Shown: positions 1 to 9,025 of the stretch, piece by piece
How the letters are laid out: the number at the start of each line of letters is the position of its first letter
Numbering within the stretch: the first letter of the stretch is position 1
Program-made: the position numbers and the translations under genes
The notes under the pieces: generated by a model
Database searches by the model: none
The model's input: only the letters and a program-made list of their open reading frames with translations
Told to the model about the DNA's origin: nothing
NCBI RefSeq assembly: GCF_003574655.1
Contig: NZ_QNUM01000001.1
Coordinates: 186,001-250,000 of the forward strand
From: Cohaesibacter haloalkalitolerans
GTDB lineage: Bacteria; Pseudomonadota; Alphaproteobacteria; Rhizobiales; Cohaesibacteraceae
Reading direction: 5' to 3'
Length of the DNA stretch: 64,000 bases

Positions 1-1
1 A

Positions 2-1297
2 ACCCTCGAGGCCAAGGACAAGTTGACCGGACTTGCCAACCGCGAAGCCTTTCAGCATCACCTGAAAGACCGCATGGAGAGTGGCAAGAGCGACCCCTTC
101 ATCCTACTGCTGCTTGATCTTGACCGCTTCAAGGAGCTGAATGCTTTCCTCGGTTACAGCTCAGCCGATCAGCTGCTGCACCAATTTGCCGAACGCCTGA
201 GCAAGCTGGCCAAGATGGATGGCGATGCCGCGCGTATCGGCGGTGATGAGTTTGCTCTCATCATGCCCTATAACGGCACCAATGCGAGCCTGCATGCGGA
301 GGTGCGGAAGTTCTTCGATGCACTTTACAAGACCTATATGTGCAACAAGCAGTCCGTCGAGTTGACCGTTTCGGTCGGCACCACCCTTTTCCCTGATGAC
401 GGCCGCGACCCGGAGAGCCTCAACCAGAATGCCTATTTTGCCCTGCAGCGTGCCAAGAAGGAAGGCCACAACCGGGTCTGCTGCTACGACGAAGTCGCCG
501 ACTCCAAGATGATGGACTATCACTTCCTGTCGCAGGACATGGACCGCGCCCTGCAGGAGGGTGAGTTCGCTGTCTATTTCCAGCCGCAGTTCAGCTTTGC
601 GACCGGCAAGCAGACCGGGTTTGAGGCGCTGGTTCGCTGGCTGCACAAGGACCGCGGCATGATTTCGCCAGGTGTGTTCATCCCGATTGCCGAACAGAAC
701 GGGTTGATCGTGCCGCTTTCCGAGTTTGTCCTGCGCAAGGCCTGCCAGATAGCGGCCCAATGGGTCAACCCGCTCAAGGTGGCTGTCAATCTCTCACCCA
801 TCCAGATGCGCCAATGCGTCATTTCGGATCTGGTCGCCGACGTCCTTCTGGAAACCGGGCTGGACCCTAGGCGGCTGGAGCTTGAGGTGACGGAAAGCCT
901 GTTCATCGATATCAATGATGCGCTTTCCTCGGACCTTCTGCACTTGCAACGACGTGGCATTTCGATTGCGCTTGATGATTTTGGCACAGGCTATTCTTCG
1001 CTTGCCTATCTGACCAGCTTTCCGTTCGACAAGATCAAGATTGATCGGTCATTTGTCGAAAATCTGGCCACCGACGACAGCTCGATGGCGATCATCTCGG
1101 CAGTCATCGGGATGGGCAAGAGCCTGAACATGCAGATCACGGCGGAAGGGATCGAGGACCAGCAGACCTATGATATCCTGCGCCTTGCCGGCGTCGATCA
1201 GGCTCAGGGGTTCCTGTTGGGCAAACCACGGGACATTACGGCCGAACCGGGAGAGGAAATGCAACTTGAGGAACCGGTCCGGTCAGCCGTTGCCTGA
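2..1297 (+). CDS. GGDEF-EAL cyclic-di-GMP signalling protein (5' partial)
   Basis: The reading frame is already open at base 2, so the start lies outside the window; a TTG at 23 is internal. The visible part holds a diguanylate cyclase (GGDEF) domain followed by an EAL phosphodiesterase domain. The GGDEF signature is intact (IGGDEFALI, near visible residue 75). The EAL domain has GFEALVRW near residue 200, EVTESLF and DDFGTGYSSL, the residues that EAL enzymes use for metals and substrate. Family knowledge says such hybrids make or degrade c-di-GMP; which activity dominates cannot be read from sequence. A second, closely similar protein follows at 1629, suggesting tandem duplication. Confidence 0.93.
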   Translation, partial: TLEAKDKLTGLANREAFQHHLKDRMESGKSDPFILLLLDLDRFKELNAFLGYSSADQLLHQFAERLSKLAKMDGDAARIGGDEFALIMPYNGTNASLHAEVRKFFDALYKTYMCNKQSVELTVSVGTTLFPDDGRDPESLNQNAYFALQRAKKEGHNRVCCYDEVADSKMMDYHFLSQDMDRALQEGEFAVYFQPQFSFATGKQTGFEALVRWLHKDRGMISPGVFIPIAEQNGLIVPLSEFVLRKACQIAAQWVNPLKVAVNLSPIQMRQCVISDLVADVLLETGLDPRRLELEVTESLFIDINDALSSDLLHLQRRGISIALDDFGTGYSSLAYLTSFPFDKIKIDRSFVENLATDDSSMAIISAVIGMGKSLNMQITAEGIEDQQTYDILRLAGVDQAQGFLLGKPRDITAEPGEEMQLEEPVRSAVA

Positions 1298-1628
1298 GAA
1301 ATGGAGACGAGGCGGGCCGATCCACCTTTCTGACGGCAAGTCGCGACATGTTTTCGCACTTTTCCACGAAGATTTTCGCCTCTCTCAGCTCGGGAATATC
1401 CCGCAGGCGGCCTGTCATTTGGTCGGAATAGCAAGTCTTCATGCACTCATTGCGCCTTGGCAAGAAGATCCATCAAGTCTGCTCTACTATATCGTCAAGC
1501 CATTCAAAAAAACTATGGATCACTTACATTGATATAGTTTGGAACCATTTGTTAACCAACAAAGTTCCTTTTTTCTTCAGAAAGTTCGACTAGGTTTGTT
1601 GACAGGTTTGGCTAAAAAGAGCAATCCA
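1298..1628. other. intergenic gap between tandem GGDEF-EAL genes
   Basis: No convincing gene is seen. Short frames run across it but have no protein-like composition. The next gene could start as far upstream as a TTG at 1539, which would add 30 unconserved-looking residues. Confidence 0.5.
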
Positions 1629-3197
1629 ATGCAGGAACCGTCGACCATTTACAAGCCGATTGATCCCGATACAGGCGTGAAGACCAAATTCATCGTCTTT
1701 CTGGCCATAATTGTTCTAGCTCTGCTGGTGTCAAACCATCAGAGCATCGCAGTTCGACAGATTCCGCTCATCGTTCTGACGGGGCTGATCGGTTACTATT
1801 ATGTGTTCATCGACTTGGCCCAGAAACGTCGCCGCGAAACCATGCGCCGCGTCATTGACGAGATCAAGTCGCGGGACAGCCTGACGGATCTGTCCAATCG
1901 CCAGCTCTTTCTCTCGGCAGTCTATCAGCGGCTCAAAAGCGCGGAGTATCAGAACACCCCCTTTGCCCTTCTGCTGATCGATATCGATCGCTTCAAGGAA
2001 CTTGATACCATCCTTGGCACCGAGAATGGGGATCTTTTGTTGCAGGAGTTTGCCCAGCGTCTTTCCCACTTCCAGCAGAACAAAAGCATGGTGGCGCGAC
2101 TGTCAGGCAATGAGTTCGCCATTGTCATTGACCAGCTTGGCACCAGCACCTCCTTTGAACAGCGCATCCAGATCCTGCATTCCTATCTCAAACAGCCCTA
2201 TCGCTTCCATGGCCGCCCGATCGACATCACGGTTTCCGGCGGCTATGTCCAGTTCCCCAAGCACGGCTACCGGGTTGGTGCGCTGTTGCAAAAAGCCAAA
2301 CTGGCGCTGCTGCGCGCCAAACAGGATGGCCGCAACCAGATCTGCTGTTTTGAACAGCGACAGGATGTCCGCGCCCATCTGGATCACGAGATTTCGCAGG
2401 AGATGGGGAAGTCCATTGCCCTTGGCGAATTCAAGCTGCACTTCCAGCCACAGTTCAGTATCGCCACTGGCAAGCAGACTGGTTTTGAAGCCCTGATGCG
2501 CTGGCAACATCCGACACGCGGCTGGATTTCGCCGGAAACCTTCATCCAGATTGCCGAACGCAACGGCCTCATTATGCCTCTGTCCGAGTTCGCCTTACGC
2601 GAATCCTGCAAAAGGGCGGCGCAATGGTCCCAGCCCCTGCGGGTCGCGGTCAATCTGTCACCGATCCAGTTCAAGAAGACCGACCTTGTGCAGATGGTGG
2701 TCAGCATCCTCAAGGACACAGGCTTGCCGCCGGAACGTCTGGAACTGGAAGTAACCGAAAGCCTGTTCATCCAGAGCAACAAGCGCACGATCGAAACCCT
2801 CAAGCAATTGCGCGAAATGGGCATTACCATCGCTCTTGACGATTTCGGAACCGGCTATTCTTCCCTGAGCTATCTGTCGTCCTTCCCGATTGACAAGATC
2901 AAGATCGACCGATCCTTCGTCCGCGATCTGACCACCAGCAACGGCAACATGGCCATCATCTCGGCGATGATCGGCATTGGCCGAAGCCTCGACATCGAGA
3001 TTCTGGCCGAAGGCATCGAGGACAAGGAAACGCTGGATATGCTGCGCATTGCTGGCTGTCAGGAGGCTCAGGGCTATTATCTGGGCCGCCCGCGGGACCT
3101 CGATACCGAGCCCGGCTTTGAAATGACCCGGAGCGAAACCACACCGGAATCAGCCCAGAAACTCCATCTGGTCCGCAATCCCTATCTCTGCGCCTGA
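1629..3197 (+). CDS. membrane-anchored GGDEF-EAL protein with degenerate GGDEF motif
   Basis: 522 residues from the ATG at 1629; a TTG at 1539 is a weaker alternative. Two hydrophobic segments (about residues 20-35 and 45-62) suggest a membrane anchor with both catalytic domains in the cytoplasm. The GGDEF domain carries SGNEF (about residue 158) in place of GGDEF, so cyclase activity is probably lost. The EAL domain keeps GFEALMRW (about 284), EVTESLF and DDFGTGYSSL. The likely role is c-di-GMP phosphodiesterase, with the degenerate GGDEF perhaps a GTP-sensing regulatory domain, as known for other hybrids. It shares long identical stretches with the upstream protein. Confidence 0.9.
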   Translation: MQEPSTIYKPIDPDTGVKTKFIVFLAIIVLALLVSNHQSIAVRQIPLIVLTGLIGYYYVFIDLAQKRRRETMRRVIDEIKSRDSLTDLSNRQLFLSAVYQRLKSAEYQNTPFALLLIDIDRFKELDTILGTENGDLLLQEFAQRLSHFQQNKSMVARLSGNEFAIVIDQLGTSTSFEQRIQILHSYLKQPYRFHGRPIDITVSGGYVQFPKHGYRVGALLQKAKLALLRAKQDGRNQICCFEQRQDVRAHLDHEISQEMGKSIALGEFKLHFQPQFSIATGKQTGFEALMRWQHPTRGWISPETFIQIAERNGLIMPLSEFALRESCKRAAQWSQPLRVAVNLSPIQFKKTDLVQMVVSILKDTGLPPERLELEVTESLFIQSNKRTIETLKQLREMGITIALDDFGTGYSSLSYLSSFPIDKIKIDRSFVRDLTTSNGNMAIISAMIGIGRSLDIEILAEGIEDKETLDMLRIAGCQEAQGYYLGRPRDLDTEPGFEMTRSETTPESAQKLHLVRNPYLCA

Positions 3198-3368
3198 TTT
3201 CATCGCGCCACGCCTGCGGTCCAGCTTTTCCAGACAAAAGGACAGCAGGGTCGGAGCCGCCCTAGTTTGGGCTAGATTCTGGCCAATATTGCTTTGATTG
3301 AAGCAATCAACTCCTATACCAATGGGCGAACGATCCTGTTCTGATTCTTTGCCGAGCGGCCCCAAGTC

Positions 3369-4958
3369 ATGGCGTTTCTGATATCCAGTCTTGTTCTGCT
3401 AGATGGCTGGCGCCGTCTGCTCATCGCCTTTGTGTTCGGCGCGTTGTCGAGCCTTGCCCAAGCCCCGTTGGGATGGTTCCCGCTGCTCTGGATCACGATC
3501 CCGGTGTTCATCTGGCTCATGGATTCCGCAGCACTTGGCAAAAGCCCACGACAGGCCTTCTGGTCGATGGTTCGGGTCGGCTGGAGCTTCGGCCTAGGCT
3601 TCTTCCTCTTCACTTTCTACTGGATCGGAGCGTCCTTCCTTGTCGAGGCCGACATCTACGGCTGGATGATGCCCTTTGCCATCTTCTTCTTTGCCGCCGG
3701 GCTCGCCCTGTTCTGGGCACTGGCTGCCGGTCTCGTTGCGCCGGTTTGGTCGGCCTCGCCCCTGCGCGTCGTCTGGCTGGCGCTGAGCTGGTCGGCGATG
3801 GAGTGGCTTCGTGGAACCGTGTTCACAGGGCTGCCATGGGGCGGCATCGGCCAGGCGCTGACCTCGCAGACCGTGACGATGCAGATTCTGGCGCTGATCG
3901 GTTCCCAGAGCATGACATTGCTGGCGCCCATCCTCTTCGCGCTGCCGGTGTTTGTCTTTGCCAGCCCTGACTATCGCAAGACCGGACTGTCGCTCTCAGC
4001 CATCGCCGCGTTGCTGTTTGCGGGCCAGCTGGCCTACGGGGTGCAACGGCTGAGCCAGCCGGTTCCGGCGGCAGACAAGCCCGTCGTCGTGCGGATCATC
4101 CAGCCCAACATCCCACAGAAAGAGAAATGGAAGCCGGAAAACCGGTCATGGATCTTCGACCGTCTGCTGGCGCTGACCACCCTTGATCAGGCGAGCACCC
4201 CGCTTGAGGATGTGAACCTGTTCGTCTGGCCCGAGACGGCGGTTCCCTTCTACCTGATCGAGCAGCCAAACGGCCTGACCGCCATCGCCAAGGCCCTGCC
4301 GGACAAGGCAACATTGATGACGGGAGCCATCCGCCGGGAGACCGCTTTTACCACTGACGAACAAGTTTACAATTCCATCTACCAACTGGCCGGAGACGGT
4401 CTGGTCGTCGCCTCCTATGACAAAGTCCATCTGGTGCCATTCGGAGAGTATCTGCCGATGCTCGACTGGTTGAAGGCGATTGGCCTTGGCCATCTGGCCG
4501 AGCAGGCATCCGGTTTTACCGCCGGAACGAAAAGAAAGCTGCTCGGGGACGATAAACTGGGGAAAATTCTACCTTTGATTTGCTACGAAATCGCCTTTCC
4601 CAGCGAGATTCGTTCCTACCCGGCAGGGGCAGACATGATTGTAAATGTTACGAATGATGCCTGGTTTGGCTCAACCGCTGGCCCCTGGCAGCATATGCAT
4701 CTGGCTCGCATGCGGGCGGTTGAAACCGGGCTGCCGGTCATTCGTGCTGCAAATACAGGCATTTCGGCAATCTTCGACCCCATGGGCAGGGTCGTTCAAA
4801 AACTGGATCTTCAGACCGATGGCATTCTGCAGGCCACCGTACCGGGTGCCCTGCCGCCGACCATCTATGAAAGATTCGGTGACCGAATGTTTCTATTCCT
4901 ATGGTTGTTGACCGGTGGCTTCACGTTAATCATTCAAAGAAAATCCCGAATCCCCTAA
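3369..4958 (+). CDS. lnt: apolipoprotein N-acyltransferase
   Basis: 529 residues, normal length for Lnt. The N-terminal half is a series of hydrophobic membrane segments; the C-terminal half is a nitrilase-fold periplasmic domain. The Glu-Lys-Cys triad is visible: WPETAVPF (Glu about 289), YDKVHLVPFGEYLP (Lys about 352) and PLICYEIAFP (Cys about 404). It adds the third acyl chain to the N-terminal cysteine of lipoproteins at the inner membrane. The lnt - XRE regulator - metK order is typical of Hyphomicrobiales. Confidence 0.96.
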   Translation: MAFLISSLVLLDGWRRLLIAFVFGALSSLAQAPLGWFPLLWITIPVFIWLMDSAALGKSPRQAFWSMVRVGWSFGLGFFLFTFYWIGASFLVEADIYGWMMPFAIFFFAAGLALFWALAAGLVAPVWSASPLRVVWLALSWSAMEWLRGTVFTGLPWGGIGQALTSQTVTMQILALIGSQSMTLLAPILFALPVFVFASPDYRKTGLSLSAIAALLFAGQLAYGVQRLSQPVPAADKPVVVRIIQPNIPQKEKWKPENRSWIFDRLLALTTLDQASTPLEDVNLFVWPETAVPFYLIEQPNGLTAIAKALPDKATLMTGAIRRETAFTTDEQVYNSIYQLAGDGLVVASYDKVHLVPFGEYLPMLDWLKAIGLGHLAEQASGFTAGTKRKLLGDDKLGKILPLICYEIAFPSEIRSYPAGADMIVNVTNDAWFGSTAGPWQHMHLARMRAVETGLPVIRAANTGISAIFDPMGRVVQKLDLQTDGILQATVPGALPPTIYERFGDRMFLFLWLLTGGFTLIIQRKSRIP

Positions 4959-4967
4959 TTGTAATAA

Positions 4968-4997
4968 TTGACATATAGCATTAATACACGGCACTAT
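4968..4997 (+). promoter_or_regulatory. possible sigma-70-like promoter
   Basis: A perfect TTGACA (4968-4973) is followed after 18 bp by CACTAT (4992-4997), a poor -10 match. It lies in the AT-rich gap upstream of the XRE regulator. Weak evidence only. Confidence 0.3.
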
Positions 4998-5138
4998 TGT
5001 AAAATCCTGTTCTCTATAGCAAAAGGCGCATCCAGATTGCAGGATAAAACGCGGGAAGCGGAACCCGCAAATAACCAGACCGACGTGTAAAAAAATTTGT
5101 CACACAGAACAACACGTCACGACAAAAAAGAGAGCCAA

Positions 5139-5552
5139 ATGGCCAGTAAAAAAGCACCGAACCCAATTGACGTCTATGTTGGAAGTCGTGTCCGGCTTCG
5201 CCGTATGATGCTTTCTATGAGCCAAGAAAAACTTGGAGAGCATCTGGGCATTACCTTCCAGCAGATTCAAAAATATGAAAAAGGAACCAACCGTATAGGC
5301 GCAAGCCGTCTTCAGCACATTGCAACCGTGCTGGAGGTACCCGTTTCCTTTTTCTTCGAAGATGCCCCAGGTACCCCCCAAGAAGCTCAGGGCCTCGCAG
5401 AATCGAAGTCGGAAAACTATGTCATCGACTTCCTGTCCTCTTCAGAGGGTTTGCAGTTGAACCGCTCCTTCGTACAGATCAAGGACCAGAAGGTGCGACG
5501 CAAGATCGTCGAACTGGTCCGCGAGATCGCCGGAGAGGACGCAGAAAGCTAA
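5139..5552 (+). CDS. XRE-family transcriptional regulator (PhrR/PraR-like)
   Basis: 137 residues from the ATG at 5139, chosen because a purine-rich AAAAAGAGAG lies just upstream and the protein then begins MASKKAPNPIDVYVGSRVRL; a TTG at 5097 would add a Lys/Arg-rich leader. An HTH_3 domain covers about residues 15-75 (SQEKLGEHLGITFQQIQKYE is the helix-turn-helix). The C-terminal part is acidic then basic, probably for dimerisation. In Hyphomicrobiales this regulator typically sits between lnt and metK; relatives called PhrR/PraR act in stress response and quorum sensing. The target here is unknown. Confidence 0.9.
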   Translation: MASKKAPNPIDVYVGSRVRLRRMMLSMSQEKLGEHLGITFQQIQKYEKGTNRIGASRLQHIATVLEVPVSFFFEDAPGTPQEAQGLAESKSENYVIDFLSSSEGLQLNRSFVQIKDQKVRRKIVELVREIAGEDAES

Positions 5553-5600
5553 GCAGATTTGTTCGAACCGTGCGTTCAGCAGATGTCGCTATCTTTCAAG

Positions 5601-5645
5601 AGGAGTGGTTGGGACACCCCGTGTCGCTCGGCCACTCCTTTTTTT
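5601..5645 (+). terminator. rho-independent terminator after XRE regulator
   Basis: AGGAGTGG (5601-5608) pairs with CCACTCCT (5632-5639), followed by a run of T. It separates the regulator gene from metK. Confidence 0.85.
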
Positions 5646-5701
5646 GTTCCGGGTTGCGACTGGCGATCGCCGTATCCGGTTCTGTGGCGGGCTTGTCAGC
5701 G

Positions 5702-5785
5702 GACGTCTTGATCGCTCTTGACGTCTTGATCGCTCTTGACGTCTTGATCGCTCTTGACGTCTTGATCGCTCTTGACGTCTTGATC
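5702..5785. repeat. 18-bp tandem repeat, 4.7 copies
   Basis: The unit GACGTCTTGATCGCTCTT occurs four times without error (5702-5773) followed by 12 bases of a fifth copy. It lies between the terminator of the XRE gene and the metK leader. There are no spacers, so it is a minisatellite and not a CRISPR array. Six codons per unit would give a periodic peptide in any open frame, but no credible gene start is seen. Confidence 0.95.
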
Positions 5786-5944
5786 CCTTGGCCCGCTTCT
5801 TCACTCGCGTCTGACTGGCCGCTGTTGATCCTGCCAAATGATCACCGTGGCTGCCGCCCGCATCTTCTCCCTGACAAAGAATCCCAGATTTCTCAAGTTG
5901 TTGGACAAGAATTCGCAAATGGCGGTTTTTCTTTGCATTGCGTC

Positions 5945-5989
5945 AGGTTTCTTGATGTGATAACGACATGCAGAAACCTTTATATCACA
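5945..5989 (+). promoter_or_regulatory. candidate pseudoknotted leader of metK
   Basis: AGGTTTCT (5945-5952) pairs perfectly with AGAAACCT (5972-5979). Inside its loop TGTGATA (5956-5962) pairs perfectly with TATCACA (5983-5989) beyond the first stem. The two helices interleave, so they form either an H-type pseudoknot or a two-state switch. The second helix ends next to a GAAAAAG stretch before the metK start at 6006, where it could affect ribosome access. Several SAM riboswitch classes (SAM-II, SAM-V, SAM/SAH) are pseudoknots, but I do not recognise their conserved core here; ligand binding is inference. Confidence 0.45.
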
Positions 5990-6005
5990 GAAAAAGACAT
6001 TCCCC

Positions 6006-7178
6006 ATGGCCCGTAAAGAATATCTGTTTACCAGTGAGTCCGTATCCGAAGGACATCCGGACAAGATCTGTGACCGTATCTCAGACGCGATCGTTGACGA
6101 GTTTATCAGAGCGGATCCGCATGCGCGCTGTGCTGTTGAAACCATGGCCACAACCAACAAGGTCGTTCTTGCTGGCGAGGTCCGGGGGCCTGCCGAAATC
6201 GACAGCCATCTGATGGAAAAGGCCGCCCGTCGCGTGATCCGCGAAATCGGCTATGAACAGGACGGCTTCCATTGGGAAAAGGCGGACATCGATATCTATG
6301 TGCATGAGCAGTCTGCGGACATCGCTCAGGGCGTCGATGAAGCCGAGGGCAAGGATGAAGGCGCAGGCGACCAGGGGATCATGTTCGGCTATGCCGTCAA
6401 TGAAACCCCCGAGCTGATGCCTGCTCCGATCCTCTACGCCCACAAGATCCTGCGCCTGATCGCCGAAGCGCGCCATTCCGGCACGGAGACACGCCTCGGT
6501 CCGGACGCCAAGAGCCAGTTGACCCTGCGCTATGTCGACGGCAAGCCGGTGGATGTTGCCTCGGTCGTGCTCTCGACCCAGCATTTCGATGGCAGCCTCA
6601 CCTCTTCGGACATTCGCGAGATCGTAACGCCCTATATCACCGAAGCACTGCCTGAAGGCTGGCTGACGGAAAAGACCGTCTGGCACGTCAACCCGACCGG
6701 CAAGTTCGTCATTGGCGGACCGGACGGCGACGCTGGCCTCACAGGCCGCAAGATCATCGTCGACACCTATGGCGGTGCTGCGCCCCATGGTGGCGGTGCC
6801 TTCTCGGGCAAGGACCCGACCAAGGTTGACCGCTCGGCTGCCTATGTTGCCCGCTATCTGGCCAAGAACGTGGTTGCTGCCGGCTATGCCGACCGTTGCT
6901 CGATCCAGCTGGCCTATGCCATCGGCGTTTCCGAACCGCTGTCACTCTATGTTGACACCTACGGCACCGGCACGGTTCGTGATTCCGTAATCGAGAAGGC
7001 GCTTTGGGCGACGGTTCCCCTGACGCCGCGCGGCATCCGCACCCATCTTGGCCTCAACAAGCCGATCTACGAGCGCACCGCCGCTTATGGCCACTTTGGC
7101 CGCGAGCCGGAGGCAGACGGCGGCTTCTCCTGGGAGAAGACTGATATCGTCGACGCCCTTCAGAAGGCCATCGGCTGA
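6006..7178 (+). CDS. metK: S-adenosylmethionine synthetase
   Basis: 390 residues, full length. It makes S-adenosylmethionine from methionine and ATP in the cytoplasm. Recognisable signatures are [14 protein letters not shown] near the N-terminus, [26 protein letters not shown] and the glycine-rich [17 protein letters not shown] with the Lys and Asp used for ATP and metal binding. The ATG at 6006 follows the structured leader. The next gene, trmB, uses SAM. No frameshift or missing residue was seen. Confidence 0.98.
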   Translation: MARKEYLFTSESVSEGHPDKICDRISDAIVDEFIRADPHARCAVETMATTNKVVLAGEVRGPAEIDSHLMEKAARRVIREIGYEQDGFHWEKADIDIYVHEQSADIAQGVDEAEGKDEGAGDQGIMFGYAVNETPELMPAPILYAHKILRLIAEARHSGTETRLGPDAKSQLTLRYVDGKPVDVASVVLSTQHFDGSLTSSDIREIVTPYITEALPEGWLTEKTVWHVNPTGKFVIGGPDGDAGLTGRKIIVDTYGGAAPHGGGAFSGKDPTKVDRSAAYVARYLAKNVVAAGYADRCSIQLAYAIGVSEPLSLYVDTYGTGTVRDSVIEKALWATVPLTPRGIRTHLGLNKPIYERTAAYGHFGREPEADGGFSWEKTDIVDALQKAIG

Positions 7179-7329
7179 TAGCTTCGGCCAGCCACAGGAC
7201 CACGACAGAGCTGTTTCTGGCCTGCCCGGACGGATGTGTTTTCACGACGCATCGTGAACCAGGCAGGCCAAACTGCTATTTTCGGCAGCGCGCCGATCAT
7301 CCTTTGCCCCCAGTGAGCCAACTAGTTGC

Positions 7330-8082
7330 ATGCAGTCCACATCCATGAGTCCAGACCTCCCCGAATTGCCCAAATTCCGCCCGTCGCAATCCCGTCTGAT
7401 CGAAAAGCAGATCGAGACCAGTTTCTTCGGTCGCCGCAAGGGCAAGTCTCTCAGCCCGTCCCAGCAGCGGCTGATGGACGAGCTGTTGCCAAAGATCAGC
7501 CTCAATCCGACCCGTCCCATCAGCTCTGCAACGGCGCTGTTTGACCATGCCCCCAAAGAAGTCTGGATGGAAATCGGCTTTGGCGGCGGCGAACATCTGG
7601 TTCGACAGGCTGAAACGAACCGGGAGATTGGACTCATCGGCTGCGAACCGTTTGTCAACGGCGTGGTCAAGGCGCTGGCGGTGATCGAGGAAAGGGCGCT
7701 GGAGAATATCCGCATCTATGACGAGGATGCTGCGCATATTCTGGACTGGCTGCCGGAAGCCTCTCTCGACAAGGTGTTCCTGCTCTATCCCGATCCGTGG
7801 CACAAAAAGCGCCACTGGAAGCGGCGTTTTGTCTCGGACCGCAATCTTGAACGCATCGCCCGGGTGCTCAAACCGGGGGGAATCTTCCGCTTTGCCTCCG
7901 ATATCGAGACCTATGTCAGCTGGACGCTTGATCATGTTGGCCGATGCAATGCGCTGGAAGAAAGGGCTTCTTCACCGGAAGAACGGCTGGTTGCCTGGCC
8001 CGACTGGCAGCGCACCCGCTATGAAGCCAAAGCTTTTCGCGAAGGCAGAAAGCCGCAATATCTGACGTTTCATCGCATCTAG
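7330..8082 (+). CDS. trmB: tRNA (guanine-N7)-methyltransferase
   Basis: 250 residues from the ATG at 7330; an ATG at 7345 is equally possible. It methylates N7 of G46 in tRNA using SAM. The SAM-binding loop is EIGFGGGEHL (about residues 80-90), and the family hallmark DPWHKKRHWKRRF lies near 155-168. The N-terminal 50 residues are basic, as in other alphaproteobacterial TrmB. Adjacent to metK, its cofactor source. Confidence 0.95.
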   Translation: MQSTSMSPDLPELPKFRPSQSRLIEKQIETSFFGRRKGKSLSPSQQRLMDELLPKISLNPTRPISSATALFDHAPKEVWMEIGFGGGEHLVRQAETNREIGLIGCEPFVNGVVKALAVIEERALENIRIYDEDAAHILDWLPEASLDKVFLLYPDPWHKKRHWKRRFVSDRNLERIARVLKPGGIFRFASDIETYVSWTLDHVGRCNALEERASSPEERLVAWPDWQRTRYEAKAFREGRKPQYLTFHRI

Positions 8083-8170
8083 AAGAGATTCTTCTGTCAT
8101 ACCTGTAAAAACCCTTGCTTTTTACGGTCTTTCTGTTGTATAGACGTCTCAAAATCTAGACATGCTGTTT

Positions 8171-8202
8171 AGAGTGGGCCAAGACAAGGACCCGCTCTTT
8201 TT
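8171..8202 (+). terminator. terminator or attenuator in the rimP-nusA leader
   Basis: AGAGTGGG (8171-8178) pairs with CCCGCTCT (8191-8198, one T-G pair), followed by T residues. A hairpin of this type upstream of rimP is a known feature of proteobacterial rimP leaders and may be a transcription attenuator controlled by NusA; that role is inferred from the family, not shown here. Confidence 0.7.
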
Positions 8203-8333
8203 TATTAGGTAAATACCGATCCGGCAGTCAGGTCTGGTTAAACAGGTGATGATCGTCCGGTATGCTGTCCCGTCTCCACCAAGGGAGAAACGACAGGCCC
8301 CAGCGGCTGGCGCATAGCGGAAAAGCAGTTGCC

Positions 8334-8388
8334 TTCACTTTAAACAACCCCGGTCCGTGCATAGGCAAGCGGACCCCGGTGTAGTGAA
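8334..8388 (+). promoter_or_regulatory. long hairpin in the rimP leader
   Basis: TTCACT (8334-8339) pairs with AGTGAA (8383-8388), and inside it CGGTCCG (8351-8357) faces CGGACC (8370-8375) with further CCGG pairing. It sits directly before the GGAGAC ribosome site of rimP, so it could modulate its translation. The gap 8083-8407 holds no gene. Confidence 0.5.
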
Positions 8389-8407
8389 ATGGAGACAGGC
8401 TTTCCCG

Positions 8408-9013
8408 ATGGTTGAGAGCAGTCAGGTAAAAGCAGGAACCGAGCCACGCCTCGTTCTCGAAAAGGGGCTGGAGGCACGCATTGCCCGCATCGTCGAACCC
8501 GCGATCGTGGATCTGGGCTTCGATCTGGTTCGGGTCAGGATCACCGGCCAGCATGGCTGTACCGTGCAGATCATGGCCGAGGAAACCGACGGCACAATGA
8601 CGATTGATGGCTGCGAGACCGTGTCGCGCGCCCTTTCTCCCCTGCTTGATGTCGAAGATCCAATTGACGGCGAGTATTATCTTGAGGTTTCCTCTCCCGG
8701 TATCGACCGTCCGCTTGTGCGCGTCCGTGATTTCGTCGCATGGAGCGGCCATGACGCCAAGATCGAACTGTCCGTTCCGATTGACGGTCGCCGACGCTAC
8801 CGGGGGTTCCTTGATGGCGTCGACGGAGACATGCTGAAGCTGGTCCTGCCGGATGCACCGCAGGACAGTGACCCGAATGTGCGTCTGCCGCTTTCGGATC
8901 TGGCCGACGCCAAACTTGTAATGACCGATAAACTCATGGAGCTGGCGCTCAAAGCTCAGCCCTCCGAACCGGCCGAGGTGGATGAAGCCACCGATGCTGA
9001 CAGCCACGAATAG
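8408..9013 (+). CDS. rimP: ribosome maturation factor RimP
   Basis: 201 residues from the ATG at 8408, preceded by GGAGAC at 8391. A start at 8357 would place the N-terminus inside the leader hairpin and is rejected. RimP is needed for assembly of the 30S subunit. The N-terminal alpha/beta domain ([17 protein letters not shown], then [14 protein letters not shown]) and the C-terminal SH3-like domain ([17 protein letters not shown]) are clear. An acidic C-terminal tail follows. It starts the rimP-nusA-ylxR-infB-rbfA-truB operon. Confidence 0.95.
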   Translation: MVESSQVKAGTEPRLVLEKGLEARIARIVEPAIVDLGFDLVRVRITGQHGCTVQIMAEETDGTMTIDGCETVSRALSPLLDVEDPIDGEYYLEVSSPGIDRPLVRVRDFVAWSGHDAKIELSVPIDGRRRYRGFLDGVDGDMLKLVLPDAPQDSDPNVRLPLSDLADAKLVMTDKLMELALKAQPSEPAEVDEATDADSHE

Positions 9014-9025
9014 GAGACACTGACA

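Noticed and set aside
5702-5785. CRISPR array
   Set aside because: The copies are directly adjacent with no spacers and no cas genes are present.
5945-5989. firm assignment as SAM-II or SAM/SAH riboswitch
   Set aside because: The topology is suggestive but the conserved core sequences are not recognisable by eye.
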